Source: DATESN01 sp035270785 (GTDB lineage: Bacteria > Bacillota > Clostridia > Lachnospirales > Lachnospiraceae). From it: DNA of 64,000 nucleotides. Below the pieces are notes generated by a model. It did no database searches. It saw nothing but the letters and a program-made list of their open reading frames with translations, and was not told the DNA's origin. Of the stretch, positions 34,912 to 44,900 are shown one piece after another. The stretch is from contig DATESN010000106.1 in NCBI GenBank assembly GCA_035270785.1, positions 62,001 to 126,000 of the forward strand, read 5' to 3'. Numbering within the stretch: the stretch's first letter is position 1; each line of letters starts with the position of its first letter. A program made the position numbers and the translations under genes.

Positions 34912-36471
34912 ATGTATGAATATATATTATTTGATTTAGATGGAACATTAACGGATCCCAAAGAAGGGATTACAAAATCAGTTCAGTTTGCTTTATATGA
35001 TCAAAATATTAAGGAACCCAATTTAAAGAAATTAGAACCATTTATAGGACCACCACTAAAGGAAAGTTTTATGGAGTTCTATCAAATGAATGAAGAGCAG
35101 GCAGATAAAGCCATTAGAAAGTACCGAGAGCGCTTTCAATCGGTGGGTCTTTATGAAAATAAGATTTACATAGGAATTCACGAATTGTTGGATAAACTAA
35201 AAAAAGATGGAAGAAAGATAGCAATTGCTTCAAGCAAACCCACTGTCTTTGTGGAGAAAATTTTAAAGCACTTTGAAATAATAGACTTCTTTGATGTTGT
35301 TGTAGGTAGTGAACTAAATGGCGGACGTAGTAAAAAGGAAGAAGTAGTGGAAGAAGCATTAAGGCAACTGTTTCCCAAGGGTAATATTGACTATGAAAAG
35401 ACTGTCATGATTGGGGATAGAAGATTTGACATGGAAGGAGCCGCAGCTTTTTCTTTAGATAGCATAGGGGTAGAATATGGATTTGCGTTAAGAGGAGAAT
35501 TGAAAAAGGCTGGAGCAACTTATATTGTAAAAAGTGTAAAGCAGTTGGAAAGATTACTATTTCAAGAAGATGAGTTGAAAAGTGAGAAGATAAGTAAAAT
35601 CTCACCATCCTTCAGGATGTTACCACCATCCTTTCGGATGGTGGGGGATATTTTATTGCCGTTGGTTTTGTACTATTTATCTAGTACAGTGTTTTTATTA
35701 ATTGCAACTTTTTTAGTAGGTTTTATCTCCTTAAATATAGGGGAAGAGTCAGTTGCTTGGGTAAATCAAAACAGTGCTCCTTTAAAACTTGCAATAAATG
35801 GTGCCGCAATGCTAGCAGGATTTTTATTTATACAGAAAATATTTTTAGAAGAAATATTCTGGAAAGGCCAAAGGATTACATTAAAAACAAGAAAAATTTT
35901 TGTACTTTGGTTCAAAGAAGGATTGCATGATTATAGAACAAAACTTAAAAAGTTAGTTCCAGTTAGTTTATTAGCCATAACATCAGCCTTATTTCTTAAT
36001 ATTATAGTAGAGTATGTTAATCTTGCCAAATATTCTACTAGTTATCAAGAGGTATCATCAGCTCAATACGCAGTTCCGCTATGGCTTGGATTGATTTTAT
36101 ATGGAGTTGTATCACCCTTTGCAGAAGAAGTGCTTTTCCGAGGAATCATTTATAATAAACTAAAGAAGTATTTTCCGAAGGTAGTATCCATTTTGTTATC
36201 TGCAGTATTATTTGGTGCCTATCATGGAAATGTAGTATCTGGAATTTACGGAGGGATTATGGGCTTGCTCATTACACTTTGTTATGAGTGGTATGGTAGC
36301 TTCTTGGTACCCCTGGCATTTCATGGGACTGCGAATGTGATTGTTTTTCTTTTAACATATCATAGTATCTTAAGTGAAAAACTTGCAAATCCATTAAATT
36401 GTATCATATTTGGTATTATTTCTGTTTCCACTTTATTTTATATCTTTAAAAGCAAAACAATAAAAAGGTAG
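34912..36471 (+). CDS. Fusion of HAD phosphatase and CPBP membrane protease
   Basis: A 519-residue protein made of two domains not normally joined. Residues 1-220 are a HAD-IA phosphatase similar to phosphoglycolate phosphatase: FDLDGTLTDPKEG (catalytic Asp pair), AIASSKP (motif II) and MIGDRRFDMEGA (motif IV). Residues 245-519 are a multi-pass CPBP/CAAX-type intramembrane protease: EEVLFRG and FGAYHGN hold the Glu and His residues of the active site, followed by further helices. The linker (about 228-242) contains the duplicated PSFRM encoded by a DNA hairpin. The reading frame is open throughout. Role unknown; CPBP proteins act in bacteriocin immunity or prenyl processing. Confidence 0.88.
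   Translation: MYEYILFDLDGTLTDPKEGITKSVQFALYDQNIKEPNLKKLEPFIGPPLKESFMEFYQMNEEQADKAIRKYRERFQSVGLYENKIYIGIHELLDKLKKDGRKIAIASSKPTVFVEKILKHFEIIDFFDVVVGSELNGGRSKKEEVVEEALRQLFPKGNIDYEKTVMIGDRRFDMEGAAAFSLDSIGVEYGFALRGELKKAGATYIVKSVKQLERLLFQEDELKSEKISKISPSFRMLPPSFRMVGDILLPLVLYYLSSTVFLLIATFLVGFISLNIGEESVAWVNQNSAPLKLAINGAAMLAGFLFIQKIFLEEIFWKGQRITLKTRKIFVLWFKEGLHDYRTKLKKLVPVSLLAITSALFLNIIVEYVNLAKYSTSYQEVSSAQYAVPLWLGLILYGVVSPFAEEVLFRGIIYNKLKKYFPKVVSILLSAVLFGAYHGNVVSGIYGGIMGLLITLCYEWYGSFLVPLAFHGTANVIVFLLTYHSILSEKLANPLNCIIFGIISVSTLFYIFKSKTIKR
35604..35644. repeat. Paired hairpins at the domain junction of the fusion gene
   Basis: CATCC-TTCA-GGATG (35606-35619) is followed by a perfect 9-bp hairpin CCACCATCC-TTTC-GGATGGTGG (35623-35644). 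The two hairpins are related copies and encode the repeated PSFRM of the linker. Confidence 0.8.
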
Positions 36472-36526
36472 AGCATCCTAATGGCCGAGAAATCGTTGTT
36501 AACAGTTACAATATGGGAATAAAAAC

Positions 36527-36578
36527 ACACAAAACAAAAACCTTGAAAGCGGGCGCTTTCAAGGTTTCTGTTTTGTGT
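36527..36578. terminator. Long bidirectional terminator-like hairpin
   Basis: A 24-bp stem (36527-36550 with 36555-36578, one A-C mismatch, loop GGGC). The GC-containing inner part is followed on each strand by a T-rich arm. It ends the HAD-CPBP transcript and could also stop reverse transcription. The 472-bp gap from 36472 to 36944 otherwise holds small palindromes (GTTTAG/CTAAAC around 36616-36635), the tandem repeat at 36785, and no gene. Confidence 0.75.
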
Positions 36579-36784
36579 AAAAGGGGAATTCTTCCGGAAT
36601 TGCTAATTAGCAGTTTAGTGGTTAGCTAAACTAATATAAATATATTACTTTTTCGGGGAAAGTTCTATAATTATATTGCGTAAAAATAGAAATATATTAG
36701 CAAAGAATAAAAAATAAATTAATATAAAGAATAAAATTGTCAGGAAATGTAAGTTATTTGAAATATAAAGTGAAAGATATGATA

Positions 36785-36843
36785 AAATAAAGTTACAAGG
36801 AGACGAAATAAAGTTACAAGGAGACGAAGTAAAGCTACAAAGG
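36785..36843. repeat. 21-bp tandem repeat upstream of the MFS gene
   Basis: Two exact 21-bp copies, each beginning AAATAAAGTTACAAGG (36785-36805, 36806-36826), and a third partial, diverged copy to about 36843. Each contains GGAG but no start codon follows. It may be slippage-derived or a repeated regulator-binding site about 100-160 bp before the MFS gene. Confidence 0.85.
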
Positions 36844-36944
36844 GCTTGCGTTTTTGCAACAAAAAGAGTATTATTTCACATGTGTAATAAATAAATAATT
36901 ATTTTAGTTACGTACATATCACATAAAAAGAGAGGTTATTAAGG

Positions 36945-38144
36945 ATGAATAAGTTAGAGAACAAATGGATTCGCGCTGCAATACCTGCATTATTGTTACA
37001 CTGTAGTATTGGTACTGTTTATTGTTGGTCATTAGTAAAAGAAAATATTGCTGATTATATTGGCAGGTCTAAAAGTGAAGTAGAGTGGGCATTTAGTATT
37101 GCGATATTTTTCCTGGGAATGTCAGCAGCTTTTGCAGGAAAGATTGTAGAACGTGATATCAAGAAATCATCGTTAATTGCAGCATTTTGTTTTGCATTAG
37201 GGTTAGTAGGAACAGGTGCGTCTATATATTATAAATCATTACTGGGTATTTATTTAAGCTATGGTGTATTAATGGGTATTGGTTTAGGTATTGGTTACTT
37301 ATCACCAGTTAAGACACTGATGCTGTGGTTTTCAAAAAACAAAGGTCTTGGAACTGGTCTAGCAGTTGCAGGATTTGGATTAGCAAAAGTAATTGCCAGT
37401 CCAATTATGGCATTCTTACTTGAAAAAGTGGGAGTTTATAAAATGTTCTTTATACTAGCTGGGTTATATTTTGTTATGATGTTTGGAGGATTCTTACTAC
37501 TTAAAAAACCAGAAGGTTGGGTTGAAGATCACGGAAAGTCTAATTTCAAAGTATCCCATCTCTTTAAAAATCCAAAGTTTATTGGAATATGGATTGTTTT
37601 CTATATCAATATCACTTGTGGTCTAGCAATTATATCTCAAGAGAAGGATATCATGGAAGCAGTGGGACTATCGATTGCAACAATCGCAGCCATTTCTTCT
37701 GTATCAGCCATCTTTAATGCATTAGGTAGATTGGGTTATGCTAGTATATCAGATAAAGTAAAAGATAGAAGCACAATGTATAAAATTATTTTCACTATTT
37801 CAGTAGTTGTTTGTGGGATAGCAATTTTGACAAATAGTATTGAAAATGCCATAGTTCCGATTATTTTGCTCATGATTTTCGTAGTTAATGCTAATTATGG
37901 TGGTGGTTTTAGTTGCTTACCAACGATACTTTCCGATCAATTTGGTATGAAGAATGTTAGTAAGATTCATGGACTTGCATTATCTGCATGGGCGATTGCT
38001 GGATTATCTGGTAATCAGTTAAGCTCATTTATTGTAACAAGAACAGGTTCCTACAAAAATGTTCTATATGTTACCGTTATTGCTTATGCTATTGCTCTTG
38101 TTATTTCATTCACATTATCTCGTCCAGGAAAAGTTGTAGAATAA
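36945..38144 (+). CDS. MFS transporter, OFA (oxalate/formate antiporter) family
   Basis: A 399-residue protein with twelve hydrophobic segments. The first helix contains HCSIGTVYCWSLVKENI, a hallmark of the OFA family, and loop 2-3 holds the AGKIVERDIKKS stretch. OFA members exchange organic anions such as oxalate and formate, but many are uncharacterised. AGAGAGG precedes the ATG. It is a single-gene unit flanked by a repeat-rich leader and a strong terminator. Substrate not predictable. Confidence 0.88.
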   Translation: MNKLENKWIRAAIPALLLHCSIGTVYCWSLVKENIADYIGRSKSEVEWAFSIAIFFLGMSAAFAGKIVERDIKKSSLIAAFCFALGLVGTGASIYYKSLLGIYLSYGVLMGIGLGIGYLSPVKTLMLWFSKNKGLGTGLAVAGFGLAKVIASPIMAFLLEKVGVYKMFFILAGLYFVMMFGGFLLLKKPEGWVEDHGKSNFKVSHLFKNPKFIGIWIVFYINITCGLAIISQEKDIMEAVGLSIATIAAISSVSAIFNALGRLGYASISDKVKDRSTMYKIIFTISVVVCGIAILTNSIENAIVPIILLMIFVVNANYGGGFSCLPTILSDQFGMKNVSKIHGLALSAWAIAGLSGNQLSSFIVTRTGSYKNVLYVTVIAYAIALVISFTLSRPGKVVE

Positions 38145-38155
38145 TAAATAGTAAC

Positions 38156-38205
38156 AAAAATAGGTACCCTATCCACAATTTCATGTGGATAGGGTACCTA
38201 TTTTT
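38156..38205. terminator. Strong bidirectional terminator
   Basis: A perfect 22-bp stem (38156-38177 with 38184-38205) with a 6-nt loop, flanked by A5 and T5. It serves the MFS gene on + and the convergent cNMP-binding gene on -. Confidence 0.93.
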
Positions 38206-38208
38206 AAT

Positions 38209-40485
38209 TTAACGGTCCAGAAATTCATTTTGTTTTATTAGTTCTGGAGGAATACTATTTCCAGAGTTTCTGATTTTTTGGTAAACATTGTTTATATGAT
38301 GTAGTTTTTGCGCAATTTTCAAATCGTATCGATCCGACATTTCTTTGTACAATGGATTAGTCTTTAATTGTTTGCGAGTGGATTTAGAGAAAGCACAATA
38401 GGAAAATAAAATCTTTCTAGATTGCTTATTTAATCTAGGCGAACTATTTGATTCATAAGTAATCCATGAAATATAATCACGTACAAACATTTCTTTAAAA
38501 TTATTTTTAGCTTTTTGTAAACTGAGCTTGATTTTTTCTTTCGCCTCTTGTGATAATTCATTATTCTTTCGATAGAATTGAATGTAATCAAAATATTCAC
38601 TAGTTAAAGAAGGGTCTGTAACATCGTTCCAACGAGAACCTTGAATCCTTTTACAAAGTTCCCAACGATATTCCCCGGTTAACCGGATGACCAATTGTAA
38701 TACATCATCTAGACACATAATAGATAACATCATTCGTGCAGGAGTAGTTCTTTTTCGGCCCTCAATCTCTTGCCACATGACACCTCTTGTACCAATATTT
38801 GGCATGAGAATAATATCAGGTAGAATTTCAACTTGAATCATTTCTTTTTTAATATCGAGATGAGGATTCGTATAGATAGTTTCTCTATAAAAAGCAGAAT
38901 AATCAAGGGAACGAATCGTTTTCAAAGCCTTTTTCACCAAGTCGGGAGATACTAAAATTGAATCTGGAGACTTCAATAGGTTATGTTCGGAAAAGATCGG
39001 GCAGAAACTTGAAATCCGACCATAGGTAATCTTATTGACAAGGGGAAACATATTTTTAAGTTCAAACATTACTTTTTGAGCTTGATCGGACAACATTCTT
39101 TTTTCGGTTTCATCCGTTAATTTTCCATTCAATTTGGATTCGCGAACATATTGAGTGTAGTCAATGTCAAATTCATTTCGACTAGGTTCCTTTTCACCAC
39201 TATAGATTAGACGAAGCCAATCATAAATGCTAAAAACTCCATGCTTATAGTCGCTGCTATATTGTTCACTAATAGAATAAAGGTAAGAAGCATTTTCAAA
39301 ACCAGCCAAGTCTTCATCTACATATCCAAATAAGAAAAACATTTTCAATATGGTTGGAATGTTTTTATCGGACAAACTAACTTGAAACGCGGATGTATAT
39401 ATTTCGTAAAAAAGGGTAGTAAGTGTTTTTCTTAATGTACGTAAATTTTCTTCATCGGAAGTTTTATCAAGAATCTGTTTGTATGCATGGATATGTTTTC
39501 TGAAGGAAGCCGCCGTCTCATCAAGACAAGCAGAGTATTCTAATATCATAGTTAGTGAATCGGTCAAGTTGGAATTTTGCACTGGTGTTGTATTAAGAAG
39601 ATCATTTTCCCTTGTGCCATCAGATTCTAAAGAGAGAAGTTTTGTCTTGTATTCATTGGCTCTATTTTTATAAAGGGATTTTTCAATATTGGGTTGAGCT
39701 TCTATTTGAATCATCATTTTGCTAATGGTAGAAGCTATAAACATGGTGTCTTTATTTTCTTTTATAGCGCGGAAGTAAAGGGATGAGTATAAATCAAAAA
39801 AATCCAAGTGATTTTCATTTAAAAGTAAATATGAAATATCTCCTTGATAATCTTGTAATAGTTGAACGATTTCCATTATTTTGTGAACATCCAAACCGGC
39901 TCTTAAGATATACCCAATGAGAAAATTAGGATTGTCAAAAAAAAGCTTTCTTTGTGTTTCAGGATTAAGATCTCGAACGGATTCATAATAATCACTAAGC
40001 CACGGTTCTATATCATCTTCCAAGATAAGTTTTTCTAGGGCTTCCATACCGGGAAGGGCCTTTGCAGAAACATGATACTGTGTACATAAACGTTTGTATT
40101 CGTCGTAACTATTGATTAAAAAATGATAGAAATTATCGGTACTATATTGAAGCAATATAAAGTTATCTAATATTTGGCAAACATGCTTTGTTAAAGATGT
40201 CGCTAACAAGCCTGCTATTTCAGTATTTGTTTTTAGTAGGTTTAATAAATCAATATAGTTAACGCAAGGATACTCAAATAGAGTAACATCTGTTTCAGCA
40301 ATACTGGTACTAGAGATAAAATCATAATTCAAATCTAGGAGCCCTAATATATCGCCCTTTTCTAATAGTAATTCTTCCGTATAATAAGTAGAACGAACAC
40401 TTCCGTTTGTAATAATATAAATGCAATTAGCCGTTTGTCCATATCGAGAAATGATGGTTCCCTGTTTTGCTGTTTTGATTGCCAT
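38209..40485 (-). CDS. Large cyclic-nucleotide-binding-domain protein of unknown function
   Basis: A 758-residue cytoplasmic protein on the reverse strand. Residues 1-90 form a Crp-like cNMP-binding beta roll (ISRYGQTANCIYIITNGSV, LLEKGDILGLLDLN). The remaining 660 residues are mainly helical and match no domain I recognise; no HTH, kinase or nuclease motif is seen. A possible conserved core lies around IGTRGVMWQEIEGRKRTTPARM. It may be a signal-responsive scaffold or effector. AGAGGA precedes the ATG on its strand. Alone between two divergent or convergent units. Confidence 0.8.
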   Translation of the reverse strand: MAIKTAKQGTIISRYGQTANCIYIITNGSVRSTYYTEELLLEKGDILGLLDLNYDFISSTSIAETDVTLFEYPCVNYIDLLNLLKTNTEIAGLLATSLTKHVCQILDNFILLQYSTDNFYHFLINSYDEYKRLCTQYHVSAKALPGMEALEKLILEDDIEPWLSDYYESVRDLNPETQRKLFFDNPNFLIGYILRAGLDVHKIMEIVQLLQDYQGDISYLLLNENHLDFFDLYSSLYFRAIKENKDTMFIASTISKMMIQIEAQPNIEKSLYKNRANEYKTKLLSLESDGTRENDLLNTTPVQNSNLTDSLTMILEYSACLDETAASFRKHIHAYKQILDKTSDEENLRTLRKTLTTLFYEIYTSAFQVSLSDKNIPTILKMFFLFGYVDEDLAGFENASYLYSISEQYSSDYKHGVFSIYDWLRLIYSGEKEPSRNEFDIDYTQYVRESKLNGKLTDETEKRMLSDQAQKVMFELKNMFPLVNKITYGRISSFCPIFSEHNLLKSPDSILVSPDLVKKALKTIRSLDYSAFYRETIYTNPHLDIKKEMIQVEILPDIILMPNIGTRGVMWQEIEGRKRTTPARMMLSIMCLDDVLQLVIRLTGEYRWELCKRIQGSRWNDVTDPSLTSEYFDYIQFYRKNNELSQEAKEKIKLSLQKAKNNFKEMFVRDYISWITYESNSSPRLNKQSRKILFSYCAFSKSTRKQLKTNPLYKEMSDRYDLKIAQKLHHINNVYQKIRNSGNSIPPELIKQNEFLDR

Positions 40486-40695
40486 AAAAGAAGTCCTCTT
40501 AATCCTTTTCTAATTTATTTGTTTCACTGATACAACATATAATCTTATTATAACGATTGAAGCTGGGTAATACAATAAAAACAAAACAAAGAAAGAATTT
40601 ACAAGGAAGCTTACTGCTATTGCTAGACATATTAAATTATGATAATATGTAATTACATTATTTAGACAAAAGATAAATGAGAAGGTATAAAGAAT

Positions 40696-41157
40696 ATGGA
40701 AAATGAAAAAATGAGTGTCGAACAATTAATTGCAGAATATAAAGAAGATGTTGCAAGATTAGTTCGTTATATTCCCTGGTTAGAATCAAAAAAAGGAATC
40801 GACGTGGCTTCTTCCTATTCGGGAGATCAATCAAGCGAATCTTCCTTGGTTTTTCCTGTTTATGATGGTACACTAATGAGTTTTGTGAAAGAGTCGAAGA
40901 ACACAAAATTAATGAATCATAATTATGCATATTCGTATTCTAGATATCATCTTAGAACGACAGAAGATGAATGGAAAGCCATTGAAAAGGCAACCATAAA
41001 GGAGTTCGATTTACTAAAAGGTATTTTTTCTAAATATATTCTGCAAGGTATGACAAAATCAAGAATGTGGATCGAAGGCGTTGAAAACAAGATTTTTTTA
41101 AATTTACTTTTGAAAATGAAGGAAATTATAGAGTTTTGGGATAAACCACTTGTTTAA
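40696..41157 (+). CDS. Conserved hypothetical protein upstream of a TetR regulator
   Basis: A 153-residue soluble protein starting MENEKMSVEQLIAEYKED. Charged and helical, with YSYSRYHLRTTEDEW in the centre. No signal peptide, membrane segment or catalytic motif is recognised. It lies 24 bp before the TetR-type gene and is probably cotranscribed with it. It is divergent from the large cNMP-binding gene, whose promoter must lie in the 210-bp gap. Confidence 0.75.
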   Translation: MENEKMSVEQLIAEYKEDVARLVRYIPWLESKKGIDVASSYSGDQSSESSLVFPVYDGTLMSFVKESKNTKLMNHNYAYSYSRYHLRTTEDEWKAIEKATIKEFDLLKGIFSKYILQGMTKSRMWIEGVENKIFLNLLLKMKEIIEFWDKPLV

Positions 41158-41181
41158 TAGATAGAAGGAGTACTATAAGAT

Positions 41182-41766
41182 ATGGGTGAAAAATCAACAC
41201 AAAAGAAGGAATATATAGTAGAAACTGCAAGAAAAGTATTTATTGAAAAAGGCTATAAAAATGTTACCATGAAAGATATTGTAGATGCATGTGAAATTAG
41301 CCGTGGTGGTTTATATTTGTATTTTGGCAATACAAAAGATCTATTTGAAGCAGTACTTCAATTGGAATCTGGAGAAACAGATGATGTATTTTCTGAAAGT
41401 ATTTCCAAGCAAGCAACGGCAGCCGATATCTTAGCATTATTTTTAAAAGAACAGAAAAAAGAGTTATTAAGAAAAAAAAACAGTCTGTCGGTAGCTATTT
41501 ATGAATATTTTTTCGAACATAAAGTTCCAAAAAAAGAAAATTGTATTAGAAAACAATTTTATACTGCAGTGGATATCATAGAAAAATTAATTTGTGATGG
41601 TGTGGAATCGGGAGAATTCTATTGCGAAGATTCATTAGGTACGGCTAGAAATATTATGTTTGTTATTGAAGGAATGAAGATTACTTCCCAAACAATGGGA
41701 ATTACGGAAGATATGGTAAACAAGCAATTGCTTTATATTATGCAAGGATTAGCTATGGATGAATAA
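41182..41766 (+). CDS. TetR/AcrR-family transcription regulator
   Basis: A 194-residue protein. The N-terminal HTH is clear: ARKVFIEKGYKNVTMKDIVD then EISRGGLYLYFGNTKDLFE. The C-terminal 140 residues are the variable ligand-binding domain. GAAGGAG precedes the ATG. It probably represses its own operon with the upstream hypothetical gene; no transporter is adjacent, so the ligand cannot be guessed. Confidence 0.93.
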   Translation: MGEKSTQKKEYIVETARKVFIEKGYKNVTMKDIVDACEISRGGLYLYFGNTKDLFEAVLQLESGETDDVFSESISKQATAADILALFLKEQKKELLRKKNSLSVAIYEYFFEHKVPKKENCIRKQFYTAVDIIEKLICDGVESGEFYCEDSLGTARNIMFVIEGMKITSQTMGITEDMVNKQLLYIMQGLAMDE

Positions 41767-41777
41767 TCTAATAGTAT

Positions 41778-41805
41778 GCTTCAAGGATAAACCTTGAGGC
41801 TTTTT
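41778..41805 (+). terminator. Intrinsic terminator after the TetR gene
   Basis: GCTTCAAGG (41778-41786) pairs with CCTTGAGGC (41792-41800), one G-T pair, followed by TTTTT. Confidence 0.9.
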
Positions 41806-41828
41806 CTATGAATGGTGTTTGTTATCCA

Positions 41829-41856
41829 TTGAAAAAATAGATAAAATCAGTATAAT
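41829..41856 (+). promoter_or_regulatory. Promoter of purL
   Basis: TTGAAA (41829-41834) and TATAAT (41851-41856) with a 16-bp spacer. The short leader shows no purine (guanine) riboswitch. Confidence 0.7.
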
Positions 41857-41913
41857 AAAAATATCGCACTAAATTAAAATAATAAATTATGCTTAAAAGC
41901 ACGGAGGAGTATC

Positions 41914-44900
41914 ATGAGTAGTGTAAAACGTATCTATGTAGAAAAGAAAGAACCTTTTGCAGTAAAAGCAAAGGAACTTAAGGAGGAAATGAAAAGTTAC
42001 CTCGGAATTAACAGCGTAGATAAGGTACGTATTTTTATCCGCTATGATGTAGAAAATTTGGATAGTGAGATTTTTGAGAGGGCATGTAACACTGTTTTTT
42101 CAGAACCTCCCGTAGATATTTTATACAGAGAAGAGTTTGATAGAACGGATGATGATAAGATTTTTAGTGTTGAATTTTTACCAGGACAATTTGATCAACG
42201 TGCGGATTCAGCAGTTCAATGTGTTAGATTCTTAAAAGAAGAGGAAGAACCAATTATTAAAACTGCAGTGACTTATTTATTTCAGGGAGCATTAACAGAA
42301 GATGAATTTGAAAAAATAAAAGCATATTGTATTAATCCAGTTGATTCTAGAGAAACAGATATGGTGAAACCAGAAACGCTTATAACGAAATTTGAAGAAC
42401 CAGAAGACATCAAGATATTAGATGGATTTAAAGATATGGCAAATGACAACTTAAAGGAATTGTATGATTCCCTTGGTCTGGCTATGACATTTAAGGACTT
42501 TTTGCATATACAAAATTATTTCAGTAAAGATGAAAAACGGGATCCTTCCATGACTGAAATTAAGGTTTTGGATACATATTGGTCGGACCATTGTAGACAC
42601 ACCACTTTTTCTACGGAATTGAAAGAGATTGAATTTGAAGAAGGTTATTATAAAAATCCAATTGAAACCACTTATTTAAGTTATTTAGATACAAGACAAG
42701 AAATATTCAAGGGACGAGAAGACAAATTTATTTGCCTGATGGATCTTGCACTTATGGCAATGCGCAAATTAAAAAAAGCTGGAAAACTTGAAGATTTAGA
42801 GGAATCAGATGAAATTAATGCTTGTTCCATCGTTGTTCCAATTGAAATTGATAAGAACGATGGAAACGGAAAAGTTTTGGAAGAATGGTTGATTAGCTTT
42901 AAAAATGAAACACATAATCATCCTACTGAGATAGAGCCATTTGGTGGAGCAGCAACTTGCCTTGGTGGAGCGATTAGAGATCCATTATCAGGACGTTCTT
43001 ACGTGTATCAAGCAATGAGGGTTACGGGCGCTGCAGATCCTACGGTACCAGTGGATCAAACTTTAAAAGGAAAGCTATCCCAGAAGAAATTAGTTCGTGG
43101 TGCAGCAAGCGGTTATTCTTCTTATGGCAATCAAATTGGACTGGCTACAGGATTTGTAAAAGAAATCTATCATCCGAATTATGTTGCAAAAAGGATGGAG
43201 ATTGGGGCTGTTATGGGTGCTGCTCCAAGGGAAAATGTAATTAGAGAAACTTCAGATCCCGGTGATATTATTATCCTATTGGGTGGAAGGACCGGTCGTG
43301 ATGGCTGTGGAGGAGCAACGGGATCTTCCAAAGTTCATACAGAAGAGTCTATTGAAACCTGCGGTGCAGAAGTTCAAAAAGGGAATGCTCCTACAGAAAG
43401 AAAAATTCAACGTCTTTTTCGAAGGGAAGAGGTTAGTAAATTAATAAAGAAATGTAACGACTTTGGTGCGGGTGGGGTTTCTGTTGCAATCGGTGAATTG
43501 GCAGATGGACTTATTATTAATCTTGATCAGGTTCCTAAAAAATATGCTGGTCTTGATGGAACAGAACTTTCCATTTCGGAATCACAGGAGAGAATGGCGG
43601 TTGTTGTGGACCCAAAAGATGTAGCTCAATTTTTAGCCTATGCCGTAGAAGAAAACTTAGAAGCGGTAACCGTGGCCATAGTTACTAAAAAGCCTAGATT
43701 AGTGTTAACTTGGCGTGGTAATGAAATTGTAAACATTAAGAGATCCTTTCTTGATACAAACGGAGCTCATCAAGAGACTTCTGTAAAGGTAGAAATTCCT
43801 CATGAAGATGACAATTATTTTAATAAGATTGCCGTTGAAAAAGTAGAAAAGGAAATTCAAAATGGGGATGGAAAGGCTGCTTGGCTTGCGTGCTTAAATG
43901 ATTTGAATGTTTGTTCTCAAAAAGGATTAGTGGAAATGTTTGATTCTTCTATTGGAGCCGGCAGTGTATTTATGCCATATGGTGGTAAGTTTCAATTAAC
44001 GGAGATACAAACGATGGTTTCTAAACTTCCAGTTTTAAAGGGAAAGACAGATACTGTTACAATGATGAGCTATGGATTTGATCCATATTTATCTTCATGG
44101 AGTCCCTATCATGGAGCAATTTACGCAGTCACAGAATCCATGGCAAAGATTGTTGCTAGTGGAGGTGATTATAAAAAGATTCGTTTTACTTTTCAAGAAT
44201 ACTTTAAGCGTATGACCGAAGATGCTAGCCGTTGGAATCAACCATTTTCCGCACTTCTTGGAGCCTATGATGCGCAAGTTGGATTTGGTCTTCCATCCAT
44301 TGGTGGCAAGGATAGTATGTCAGGAACCTTTCATGAAATTGATGTTCCACCTACATTAGTATCCTTTGCTGTAGATGTTGCGAAAGCCCAAGATATTATT
44401 TCTCCTGAGTTTAAAAAAGCGGGCAATAAGATTGTACTATTTAAAATTAAGAAGGATGAATTTGATATTCCTAATTATCGTGATGTTATGGAACAGTATG
44501 ACCAAGTGTCCCAGTTGATTGCGGAAAAAGTCATTGTATCAGCCTATGCTCTTGATTCAAAGGGTATTGTAGCTGGGGTTAGCAAAATGTCATTTGGTAA
44601 TAAAATGGGTGCAGCGATTTCAAATAAATTAGTATTAAGTGAGTTATTTGAAAATGAATTAGGAAGTATTTTAGCGGAAGTTGCAGTGGAAAGATTAGAA
44701 GATATTGATTTTGACTATACATTAATTGGCGAAGTTGTAGAAGAGGGTTTCACATTTAAAGATGTTATCATATCTACAGAAGAAGCATTACAAGCATGGA
44801 CATCAAAGCTAGAAAAGGTATTTCCTACAAAGGCAAGTAAAGGGGTAGAAGCGGTAAATACAAATGTATATAAAGGAGAGAGCATTTATGTTTGTAAAAA

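Noticed and set aside
36616..36635. Small palindromes in the 36472-36944 gap as operators
   Set aside because: GTTTAG/CTAAAC and GCTAATTAGC are short and expected by chance in AT-rich DNA; no promoter aligns with them.
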